Shown here: one piece after another, positions 9,230-16,755 of the stretch
How positions within the stretch are numbered: the stretch's first letter is position 1
How the letters are laid out: each line of letters begins with the position of its first letter
Source of the DNA: CAVTQZ01 sp963737015
GTDB lineage: Bacteria > Actinomycetota > Acidimicrobiia > Acidimicrobiales > UBA8190
DNA length: 64,000 nt
Assembly (NCBI GenBank): GCA_963737015.1
Contig: CAVTQZ010000001.1
Coordinates: 1-64,000 of the forward strand
Reading direction: 5' to 3'
The notes under the pieces: generated by a model
Told to the model about the DNA's origin: nothing
Databases searched by the model: none
What the model saw: the letters and a program-made list of their open reading frames with translations, nothing else
Made by a program: the position numbers and the translations under genes

Positions 9230-9493
9230 ATGGCGACGTTCCCTGCGAGTCTCGTGACCCCCGAAAAGGTCGTGTTCGAGCAAGAGGTCCAGAGCGTGTT
9301 CCTGCGCACCGACGTGGGCGACGCGGGTTTCCTCCCCGGGCACACTCCGCTCGTCGGCTCGGTGGTGCCCGGGATCGTGCGCTTCGTAGCAGAGGACGGG
9401 ACCGAGAAGCGCTTCGAGGTCGCACCGGGGATGGTCCAGGTCGAACCGGAGAAGATCGTGGTGCTAGTGCCGGAGGCCGAACCCGCCGACTGA
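9230..9493 (+). CDS. atpC: ATP synthase F1 subunit epsilon, short form
   Basis: An 87-residue protein that matches only the N-terminal beta-sandwich of epsilon (FPASLVTPEKVVFEQEVQSV, GDAGFLPGHTPLVGSVVPG). The usual length is 120-140 residues, including a two-helix C-terminal arm that inhibits ATP hydrolysis and can bind ATP. Here the stop follows VLVPEAEPAD, and no helical arm is visible in any frame before the convergent P450 gene. The subunit should still couple the c-ring to gamma. Loss of the arm implies that epsilon-type inhibition is absent or weak. Confidence 0.92.
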   Translation: MATFPASLVTPEKVVFEQEVQSVFLRTDVGDAGFLPGHTPLVGSVVPGIVRFVAEDGTEKRFEVAPGMVQVEPEKIVVLVPEAEPAD

Positions 9494-9504
9494 GGTTCGC
9501 CCTG

Positions 9505-10863
9505 TCAGGCGGTGCCCGCTGCCGCGATCGCCGTCGGGCGTGAGGTCGCCTCTGAGCTCCGGCGCAGGACGGTCACGCGCGCGCCTCGGTGAGGAGCGAG
9601 GGTCACGTGGCGCACCCGGATGCGCTCGCCTTTGCGGGCGGTGGCAGCGAGATCGACACGCGTGAGGATGGTCGAGAGCACGACACGCAGCTCTGTCAGC
9701 GCGAAAGACGCGCCAAGGCAGCGCCGGCTTCCGCCGCCGAAGGGTAGCCATACGGAAGGATCCGGCCGCTGTCCGAGAAATCGCTCGGGACGAAAGGCCA
9801 GCGGGTCGGGGTAGTGCGCGGGCGAGCGCATCACGAGATAGATGGCGGGGTCTACGCAGGTGCCGGCCGGGAGCCGCAACGCTGAGTCGCCGTTGCCGAT
9901 GGTGACGTCCTTCGCCAGGCGCCGCGTGATGTCCGGCACGACAGGCCGGACACGCAGGCTCTCGGTGATAAGCGCGTCGAGGTAGGACTGGTCGTCCTCT
10001 TGCGCCGCCCGGCGGGCGGCCGCCAGCGCGGCGGGGTGGCGGGTGAGCCGCTCGATCGTCCACGCCAGCCCGGTCGCCGTCGTCTCGTGGCCGGCCAGCA
10101 ACAAGGTGACCAACTGGTCGCGGATCTCGTCGGTGGTCATCGCGTCCTCGCCGCCATCGCGCACCAGCATGGCGAGCACGTCGCGGCGCTTGGCGAGGTC
10201 GGCGCTGTCGCGGCATCTCTCTATCTCCTGTCGCAGAAGCTGGTCGGCTCTGGCCTGAACGGCGCTGTAACGCGACCACGGCCAAACCCGCGCCAGAGAG
10301 GGGACAGCGAAAGGGACCATGTTCATAAGAGAGATGTCGACCAAAGCCGCAAGCGTGCCGCGCAGGTCGGCCAGGCGCTGCGCCTCCGTGCCAGCCACTC
10401 CGATCACGGCCCGGAGGATCACTTCGAGGGTGATCCGTCGCATATGCGGCAGCACCGCGAATTCCTCGCCCACGGGCCAGGTCGCCACGTCCTCGGCGGC
10501 GATCTCGGCCATGAGGGGAGCGAGCCTCGCGACCGACTCGCCGTGGAACGGTCCGGACAAGCGCCGACGCTGGCGCATATGAACGTCGTCGTCAGTGCAC
10601 AGGACCGAAGACGGCCCGAGCACCCGGCCGAGGAAGGGGGCATTGGCTTCGCCGGCGTGGAAGACGGCGTCATCGCCGTGGAACACCTCTTTTATGTCGC
10701 CCGGGTCGACCAGGTATACGAAAGTGCCGAGGCGTCCCAACCTGACAGTGAACCGGTTCCCGTAGCGCCGCTGGCAGTGCTCCATGAATCGCGGCAGCTG
10801 GGCGATGGCGAGCGCCTGGAGCGCTACCGGCCAGCGCGGCCCCGGGGGCAGCGAGGAAGCCAT
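9505..10863 (-). CDS. Cytochrome P450
   Basis: A 452-residue soluble heme monooxygenase. The I-helix oxygen-activation motif AGHETT is at 257-262, the K-helix ExxR is Glu301-Arg304, and the heme-ligand loop FGGGSRRCLG places the axial cysteine at residue 382. It is a bacterial class enzyme needing separate redox partners, none of which is encoded nearby. The substrate cannot be deduced. It is divergent from a TetR regulator; the ATG overlaps a palindromic operator region and a perfect TATAAT box lies 9-14 bases upstream, suggesting a nearly leaderless, TetR-controlled transcript. Confidence 0.93.
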   Translation of the reverse strand: MASSLPPGPRWPVALQALAIAQLPRFMEHCQRRYGNRFTVRLGRLGTFVYLVDPGDIKEVFHGDDAVFHAGEANAPFLGRVLGPSSVLCTDDDVHMRQRRRLSGPFHGESVARLAPLMAEIAAEDVATWPVGEEFAVLPHMRRITLEVILRAVIGVAGTEAQRLADLRGTLAALVDISLMNMVPFAVPSLARVWPWSRYSAVQARADQLLRQEIERCRDSADLAKRRDVLAMLVRDGGEDAMTTDEIRDQLVTLLLAGHETTATGLAWTIERLTRHPAALAAARRAAQEDDQSYLDALITESLRVRPVVPDITRRLAKDVTIGNGDSALRLPAGTCVDPAIYLVMRSPAHYPDPLAFRPERFLGQRPDPSVWLPFGGGSRRCLGASFALTELRVVLSTILTRVDLAATARKGERIRVRHVTLAPHRGARVTVLRRSSEATSRPTAIAAAGTA

Positions 10864-10871
10864 GAGAATGT

Positions 10872-10900
10872 ATTATACGAATGTCCTAGACGCTTGTATA
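10872..10900 (-). promoter_or_regulatory. P450 promoter with overlapping TetR-type operator
   Basis: On the minus strand, TATAAT (10872-10877) sits just before the P450 ATG at 10863, with TATACA (4 of 6 matches to TTGACA) 17 bases further upstream. The segment 10874-10900 is an imperfect 27-base palindrome with TATAC/GTATA outer arms and GTC/GAC inner arms, 18 of 27 positions symmetrical. It covers the space between the two promoter elements, a typical repressor site. A further TGTATAG half-site follows at 10909-10915. The TetR protein encoded next door is the obvious candidate ligand-responsive repressor. Confidence 0.6.
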
Positions 10901-10930
10901 GACCGCCTGTATAGGCCGGGAGAGACGATA

Positions 10931-11500
10931 TTGGGGCACAGGGAGTTGTTGCTGGCTGCGGCCCGGCGCTGCCTGGTCGAGCGGGGCTACGCCCGGACCA
11001 CCGCTCGAGACCTCGTGGCGATGTCGGGGACGAACCTGGCGTCGATCGGGTACCACTTCGGCTCCAAGGAGGCGCTCCTCGCCCAGGCCCTCGACGACGT
11101 CTTCGTCGACTACACCGAAAAGATCGTGGCCCTGGCGCGGGGCGCGGGAACTGCGGCGTCGGATCCCGGAGAGGCGGTAACTGCGGCATGGTCGGCGATG
11201 ACCGAGATGCAGGAGGAGTACCGGCCATTGTTGATCGCCTTCGTAGAGGCGCTCGCCCAAGCCGAGCGCAGTGACGAACTTCGAGCCCGCCTCGCAGCCG
11301 GATACGAGGAGATGCGCCAGAAGATCACCGACGGGGTGACCGCCGTGGCTCCCGATCTCCCGGATGCGGCCGCCCGCTCGATCGCCTCGTTCTTCATCGC
11401 TGTTTCGGACGGCTACATGGTGCAATGGCTGCTCGACGCAGCCGCGACTCCCGGCGGCTCCGATCTTCTCGCCGCCGCCCGCTTGGTCATGAGGTCGTGA
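10931..11500 (+). CDS. TetR-family transcriptional regulator
   Basis: About 189 residues. The N-terminal helix-turn-helix is clear (LLLAAARRCLVERGYARTT, then SGTNLASIGYHFGSKEALL), followed by an all-helical ligand-binding domain. I favour the TTG at 10931: GGGAGAG lies seven bases upstream and it leaves the palindromic operator outside the coding region. In-frame ATG codons at 10862 and further upstream would place the operator inside the gene. It most likely represses the divergent P450 and itself. Confidence 0.85.
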   Translation: MGHRELLLAAARRCLVERGYARTTARDLVAMSGTNLASIGYHFGSKEALLAQALDDVFVDYTEKIVALARGAGTAASDPGEAVTAAWSAMTEMQEEYRPLLIAFVEALAQAERSDELRARLAAGYEEMRQKITDGVTAVAPDLPDAAARSIASFFIAVSDGYMVQWLLDAAATPGGSDLLAAARLVMRS

Positions 11501-11512
11501 CCGGGGCTCGCG

Positions 11513-12508
11513 TCAGTCGAAGGCGATCTGGCTGTACTCGCGCAGCTTGTCGAGTGCGTGCCGTGCGCTCACGAACCTGACCGTTCCGGATCGGGAGCGC
11601 ATCACGAGGGACTGAGTGGTGGCTCCGAAATCCTGGTATCGCACCCCCTGAAGAAGCTCACCGTCGGTTATGCCCGTCGCGGCGAAGAAGCAGTTGTCCC
11701 CTCGGACGAGGTCGTCAGTGGAGAGCACCGCCTCGAGGTCGTAACCGACGTCCATCGCGGCCCTGCGCTCCTGTTCGTCGCGCGGCCACAGCCGGCCCTG
11801 GAGCTCTCCTCCCATGCACTTGAGCGCTGCAGCGGCCAGGACCCCTTCGGGCGTGCCGCCTATGCCGTAGAGGACGTCGACCCCCGAGTCGGGCCATGCG
11901 GTGGAGATCGCACCCGCGACGTCGCCGTCGGTGATCAGTTTGATACGCGCGCCACTGCTTCGGACCTCACCGATCAGATCCGCGTGACGATCCCTGTCGA
12001 GGATCACGACGGTCACGTCTCGCACCGACTTCCCCAGCGCCTTGGCCACAGCTTCGAGATTGTCCGAGGGACTTCGCCGGATATCCACCGAACCAGCGGC
12101 CTTCGCACCCACCGCGAGCTTCTCCATGTAGACACAGGGGCCGGGATTGAACATCGTCCCGCGCTCGGACACTGCAATCACAGCGAGCGCCCCGCCACGG
12201 CCCATCGAGATGGGAGTGGTGCCGTCGATCGGGTCCACGGCGATGTCGGTGAGAGGTGGCGAGCCGTCGCCTATCCGCTCACCGTTGTAGAGCATCGGCG
12301 CTTGGTCCTTCTCGCCCTCGCCGATGATCACGACGCCGTCCATCGACACCGTCTGGAGGACGACACGCATCGCGTTGACCGCAGCCCCGTCCGCACCCTC
12401 CTTGTCGCCGCGACCCATCCAGCGCCCAGCGGACATCGCCGCCGCCTCGGTGACGCGGACGAGCTCCATGGCCAGGTTGCGATCTGGCGCCTGGGGATTG
12501 GCGGCCAT
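11513..12508 (-). CDS. glpX: Fructose-1,6-bisphosphatase, class II (GlpX)
   Basis: A 331-residue metal-dependent phosphatase of gluconeogenesis, converting fructose 1,6-bisphosphate to fructose 6-phosphate. Motifs are IGEGEKDQAPML and the DPIDGTTPISMGRGG phosphatase loop that binds Mg2+ or Mn2+. The ATG at 12508 begins MAANPQAPDRNLAMEL, matching actinobacterial GlpX; the upstream in-frame extension to 12778 runs into the oppositely oriented mutase gene and looks non-coding. GlpX is the usual sole FBPase in actinobacteria. Together with the PPi-type phosphofructokinase at 20 kb it suggests two routes for the same interconversion. Confidence 0.94.
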   Translation of the reverse strand: MAANPQAPDRNLAMELVRVTEAAAMSAGRWMGRGDKEGADGAAVNAMRVVLQTVSMDGVVIIGEGEKDQAPMLYNGERIGDGSPPLTDIAVDPIDGTTPISMGRGGALAVIAVSERGTMFNPGPCVYMEKLAVGAKAAGSVDIRRSPSDNLEAVAKALGKSVRDVTVVILDRDRHADLIGEVRSSGARIKLITDGDVAGAISTAWPDSGVDVLYGIGGTPEGVLAAAALKCMGGELQGRLWPRDEQERRAAMDVGYDLEAVLSTDDLVRGDNCFFAATGITDGELLQGVRYQDFGATTQSLVMRSRSGTVRFVSARHALDKLREYSQIAFD

Positions 12509-12629
12509 CAGTGGAAGATAACGCGCGAGCTTCACCGTTGTCTTTCCGAGCCGTCTTGCCTGGCTTGCGGCTCCCCGTTTCGGGCACCCCCCGTAAGCAG
12601 CTGTCCGAGCTTCCGGGCCCCGTAGGCTG

Positions 12630-14432
12630 GTGACGGTGGAGCAACCTCCGGACAGCTCGCGCGCCGACCACACGACCGAGAATCCGCACGAACCCCTCGA
12701 GGAGGGTCGCTCGGCTTGGCGTGATGCCTTCGACACCTCGCCTCTGCGCGAGGAGGACTTCGAGACGATGTCGGGCATCCCTCTCGGCCCCGTCTACGGC
12801 CCGGGCGACTGGCCGGCCGGCGGGTTCGAGGGGAGTCCGCTGCCGTCTGCACCGCGCGCCGATCCCGAAGACCGCGAAATGGAGGGCTTGTCGGACGCCG
12901 TGGGCGAACGCCTCGGATGGCCCGGCCGGCCGCCCTACACACGGGGTCCATATGCCTCGATGTACCGCTCGAAGCTGTGGACCATGCGGCTGTTCGCCGG
13001 TTTCGGGACCGCCGAGGACACCAACGTGCGATTCAGAGAGCTGCTCAGAACCGGCGGCGGAGGCCTGTCGGTTGCCTTCGACCTCCCGACCTTGATGGGA
13101 CGCGACTCCGACGATCCGCACAGTGAAGGGGAGGTCGGCAGATGCGGTGTCGCCGTCGACACCCTCGCCGACGCAGAGGACCTCTTCGCAGGCATCGACC
13201 TGTCAGCGGTCACGACGTCCATGACCATCAACTCCCCTGCGGCGATCCTCTTCGCCATGTACGTGGCGGCGGCGGAGGCTAACGGCACTTCGCGCAAGGA
13301 CCTCGGCGGGACCATACAGAACGACATCTTGAAGGAGTACCAGGCGCAGAAGGAGTACATCTTCCCGCCTCGCCCGTCCATGCGGCTGGTCGTCGATGTC
13401 ATCAGGTTCTGCACTGCCGAGATGCCGCGGTTTCACCCGGTCTCCGTGTCCGGCTACCACATCCGCGAAGCGGGTTCGACGGCTGTCCAGGAGCTTGCGT
13501 TCACACTTGCCAACGGGTTTGCTTACGTCGAAGCCGCCAGGCTCGCCGGCCTCGAGGTCGATGATTTCGCTCCGCGGCTCAGCTTCTTCTTCAACTCACA
13601 CGTCGATTTCTTCGAGGAGATCGCCAAGTACCGGGCCGCGAGGCGCATCTGGGCGAGGTGGGTGACCGGCCGGTACGGGGCGCGCGCCGCGCCTTCGGCT
13701 CAGTTGCGCTTCCACACGCAGACAGCGGGCGTCTCTCTCACCGCGCAGCAGCCAGAGGTGAACATCGTCCGCACCGCCATCGAAGCTCTCGCCGGGGTCC
13801 TCGGCGGTACCCAGAGCCTGCACACGAATTCGATGGACGAGGTGCTGGCGCTTCCCACTGAGAAAGCTGCTCGCATTGCTCTTCGGACCCAGCAGGTGAT
13901 CGCTCACGAGACGGGCGTCGCCAACGTCGCTGATCCTCTCGGTGGATCCTGGTTCGTCGAAGCACTGACCGACGAAGTAGAGCGACAGGCAGAGGAGATC
14001 TTCGCGGCCATCGACGAGCTCGGCGAGGGGTCGATGCTCGAAGGCACGCTGCGCGGGATCGAGGAGAGCTGGTTCCAGTCGGAGATAGCGGATTCCTCGT
14101 ACCGGTTCCAGCGCAAGGTGGCCTCAGGGCGCCGGATAATCGTCGGAGTGAACGGGTTCACCGACGGTAACGACGAGCCTGCACCACCCACCCTCCGGAT
14201 AGGTCCCGAGGTGGAGGAGGTCCAGAGAAAGCGGCTCGATGCGGTTCGCCACGGGCGATCACCAGAAGCCGTCGACGCGGCGTTGAAGGCGGTCGCCGCC
14301 GACGCGTCGTCACCCGACGTCAACCTCGTTCCGTCGATCCTCGAAGCCGTACGCGCTTACGCCAGCGAAGGCGAGATCATCGGCGCCCTGGCCTCTGTCT
14401 TCGGTCGCTGGGCCGAAGATCCGGTCGTCTGA
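12630..14432 (+). CDS. Isobutyryl-CoA mutase-like large subunit (methylmalonyl-CoA mutase family)
   Basis: A 600-residue B12-dependent acyl-CoA mutase catalytic subunit with the TIM-barrel motifs GTIQNDILKEY and SGYHIREAG, but no C-terminal DxHxxG cobalamin domain, so a separate small B12-binding subunit is needed; none is visible here. Aligning by eye with Propionibacterium methylmalonyl-CoA mutase, its Tyr89 is Phe122 here (MRLFAGFGTAEDTN) and its Arg207 is Gln240 (YQAQKEYIFPP). Phe/Gln is the pair reported for isobutyryl-CoA mutase, while Tyr/Arg marks methylmalonyl-CoA mutase. The first 100 residues are a linker typical of the large subunit. The MeaB chaperone gene lies 1.3 kb downstream. 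GTG start; a second in-frame GTG is two codons later. Confidence 0.85.
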   Translation: MTVEQPPDSSRADHTTENPHEPLEEGRSAWRDAFDTSPLREEDFETMSGIPLGPVYGPGDWPAGGFEGSPLPSAPRADPEDREMEGLSDAVGERLGWPGRPPYTRGPYASMYRSKLWTMRLFAGFGTAEDTNVRFRELLRTGGGGLSVAFDLPTLMGRDSDDPHSEGEVGRCGVAVDTLADAEDLFAGIDLSAVTTSMTINSPAAILFAMYVAAAEANGTSRKDLGGTIQNDILKEYQAQKEYIFPPRPSMRLVVDVIRFCTAEMPRFHPVSVSGYHIREAGSTAVQELAFTLANGFAYVEAARLAGLEVDDFAPRLSFFFNSHVDFFEEIAKYRAARRIWARWVTGRYGARAAPSAQLRFHTQTAGVSLTAQQPEVNIVRTAIEALAGVLGGTQSLHTNSMDEVLALPTEKAARIALRTQQVIAHETGVANVADPLGGSWFVEALTDEVERQAEEIFAAIDELGEGSMLEGTLRGIEESWFQSEIADSSYRFQRKVASGRRIIVGVNGFTDGNDEPAPPTLRIGPEVEEVQRKRLDAVRHGRSPEAVDAALKAVAADASSPDVNLVPSILEAVRAYASEGEIIGALASVFGRWAEDPVV

Positions 14433-14438
14433 GCGCCG

Positions 14439-15758
14439 ATGACGGTCGTACCGGGCCGTTTCGTCGTCCGGTCGGGAAGGCCACTTCACGGGACTGTCAG
14501 CGCCGGGGGCGCCAAGAATTCCGCTCTCAAGCTCATGGCGGCGTGTCTGCTGGCGGAGGGGCGCCACGTGCTCTCGGGCATCCCCCGGATCGTCGACGTC
14601 GAGATCATGTCGGACCTCCTGTCGGCGATCGGGGTTCGCGTCGAGCGCGAAGCGTCGGACCACGTGGACCGGGATCCCGAAGGGAGCGCGCCGGGTGATC
14701 TGATCGTCGAGACCCCTCCGCGGCTCGTGGCGGAGGCGCCCTACGACCTGGTCGAGAAGCTGAGGGCATCGGTGGTCGTCCTCGGGCCACTCCTTACTCG
14801 TTGTGGCTGCGCAAGGGTCTCACTGCCCGGGGGCGACGACTTCGGCAACCGGCCGGTCGACATCCACCTGAACGCGCTGTCTGCGATGGGCGCTTCGTTC
14901 GAGACCGTCCACGGCTACATCGAAGGAACGGTCAATCCGATCGGAGGTGGCAGAGGACGCCTGGTCGGCAACCGTGTCGTATTCGACTACCCGAGCCACA
15001 CGGCGACGGACAACATAATCATGGCTGCCGTACTCGCCAAGGGCACAACGGTCATCGAGAACGCCGCGCGCGAGCCAGAGGTCGTCGACCTCGCCGAATT
15101 CCTGAAGAAGATGGGCGCCCGTATCAGCGGCGCCGGGACTTCACACGTCGAGATCGAAGGCGTGGACCATTTGACCCCGGCGCGTCATCGGGTCATTCCC
15201 GACCGCGTCGTGGCGGCGACGTTCCTCGCAAGTGTCGGTCTTGCGGGAGGAGAGATCGTCATATCCGACGCACGGCCGGACCACATGGACATGCTGTTGC
15301 GCAAGCTCTCTGTGATGGGAGTGACAACACAGTTGATCCCGGAGGGCCTTTGCGCGTCTTCCGAGGGGCGATTGCGAAGTGTGGACATCGCTACCCTTCC
15401 CTATCCCGGAGTGGCGACGGACTACAAGCCGTTTCTCGTCACGATGTTGAGCGTTTCCGACGGCGTCGGCATCGTCACAGAGAACCTCTTCCAAGGCAGG
15501 TTCCGTTACGTGGACGAGCTGAGGCGGATGGGCGCCGACATCCGAACACAGGGTCATCACGCCGTGGTGCGCGGTGTGACACGACTGTCGGGAGCGCCGG
15601 TCCGTGCACCGGACCTCCGGGCGGGTGCCGCGCTGGTGCTGGCGGGGCTCGCCGCCGATGGTGAGACGGTTGTGACCGAAGCCCGCCACGTCGACCGCGG
15701 TTACGAAGATCTTGCAGGGAAGCTCTCGTCGCTGGGCGCCGACATAGAACGTCTATAG
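14439..15758 (+). CDS. murA: UDP-N-acetylglucosamine 1-carboxyvinyltransferase
   Basis: A 439-residue enzyme that adds enolpyruvate from PEP to UDP-GlcNAc, the first committed step of peptidoglycan synthesis. The N-terminal GGAKNSALKLMAA motif carries the Lys-Asn pair, and KLRASVVVLGPLL is typical. In the catalytic loop, where E. coli MurA reads PGGC with Cys115, this protein reads SLPGGDDFGNRP with Asp133. The Cys-to-Asp change is the mycobacterial type, known to be active but not alkylated by fosfomycin. It sits between the mutase and its chaperone, six bases after the mutase stop. Confidence 0.95.
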   Translation: MTVVPGRFVVRSGRPLHGTVSAGGAKNSALKLMAACLLAEGRHVLSGIPRIVDVEIMSDLLSAIGVRVEREASDHVDRDPEGSAPGDLIVETPPRLVAEAPYDLVEKLRASVVVLGPLLTRCGCARVSLPGGDDFGNRPVDIHLNALSAMGASFETVHGYIEGTVNPIGGGRGRLVGNRVVFDYPSHTATDNIIMAAVLAKGTTVIENAAREPEVVDLAEFLKKMGARISGAGTSHVEIEGVDHLTPARHRVIPDRVVAATFLASVGLAGGEIVISDARPDHMDMLLRKLSVMGVTTQLIPEGLCASSEGRLRSVDIATLPYPGVATDYKPFLVTMLSVSDGVGIVTENLFQGRFRYVDELRRMGADIRTQGHHAVVRGVTRLSGAPVRAPDLRAGAALVLAGLAADGETVVTEARHVDRGYEDLAGKLSSLGADIERL

Positions 15759-15760
15759 CA

Positions 15761-16738
15761 GTGGCCGATCCCGAAAAGCTGTTCGAAGAAGCAAGAGCAG
15801 GTAGCAGGCGTTCGCTGGCGAAATTGCTCTCCTCCGTCGAAAAAGGCGGAGCCCCCGGACGATCCGTGGCCGAGCTGGCTTACAAGAGCGGTCGAGAGGC
15901 CCACAGCATCGGGATCACCGGGTCCCCAGGCGCCGGAAAGTCGACATTGGTCGACCGCCTGATCACCGCTGCGCGTTCGTCGGATGTCGAGCAGCTCGCG
16001 GTTCTGGCCGTCGATCCGTCTTCACCGTTCACCGGCGGCGCGATCCTGGGAGACCGCGTGCGGATGCAGGATCACGCTCTCGACGAGGGCGTCTACATAC
16101 GTTCAATGGCGACACGCGGTCACCTCGGCGGCCTGGCAGTCGCAGTACCCGAGGCCATCCGGGTCACGGCAGCGGCGGGAATCGACGTCGTGATCGTAGA
16201 GACGGTAGGAGTGGGCCAGGTCGAGGTGGAAGTCGCCTCGGCGACGGACACGACCGTCATGGTCGTGACGCCGAAGTGGGGTGACTCAGTTCAGGCGAAC
16301 AAGGCGGGAGTCCTGGAGGCTGCCGACATCTTCGTCATCAACAAGGCCGACCTGCCCGGTGCGCGTGAGACGCGTCGTGACCTCGAGCAGATGCTCGAGC
16401 TTTCGCCGCCGCGCGACTGGAGGCCACCGGTGCTCGAGGTGGTGGCGACAAAAGGGGATGGGATCGACTCTCTCTGGGAGGCGATCGGGCACCATCGCGA
16501 CCACATGGCGAGCACCGGAGCGCTCGAGACGCGTCGGCGCGAGCGCCTCGAGCACGAGTTCCGGGCCATCCTCGTGGCCCGGATAGAACGCGAGATCGAC
16601 CGTATGTGCTCCGACAGCAGGTTCAGATCCCTCGCCGACGCCGTCACCCGAAACGAGTTGGATCCCTATGACGCGGCCGACGAATTGGTACAACAGGTAG
16701 GGATGGACCGGACATCCGAAACGGGGTCGGCCAGCTAG
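15761..16738 (+). CDS. meaB: MeaB-type GTPase chaperone of B12-dependent mutase
   Basis: A 325-residue G3E-family GTPase that protects and reloads adenosylcobalamin-dependent acyl-CoA mutases. The P-loop GSPGAGKST is at 54-62, the metal/switch region includes AVDPSSPFTGGAILGDRVRM, and the base-recognition motif is NKAD. The GTG start is two bases after the murA stop. It presumably serves the mutase encoded at 12.6 kb; murA between them is an unusual passenger. Confidence 0.93.
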   Translation: MADPEKLFEEARAGSRRSLAKLLSSVEKGGAPGRSVAELAYKSGREAHSIGITGSPGAGKSTLVDRLITAARSSDVEQLAVLAVDPSSPFTGGAILGDRVRMQDHALDEGVYIRSMATRGHLGGLAVAVPEAIRVTAAAGIDVVIVETVGVGQVEVEVASATDTTVMVVTPKWGDSVQANKAGVLEAADIFVINKADLPGARETRRDLEQMLELSPPRDWRPPVLEVVATKGDGIDSLWEAIGHHRDHMASTGALETRRRERLEHEFRAILVARIEREIDRMCSDSRFRSLADAVTRNELDPYDAADELVQQVGMDRTSETGSAS

Positions 16739-16755
16739 AGCGCGGGGGCGGGGAG

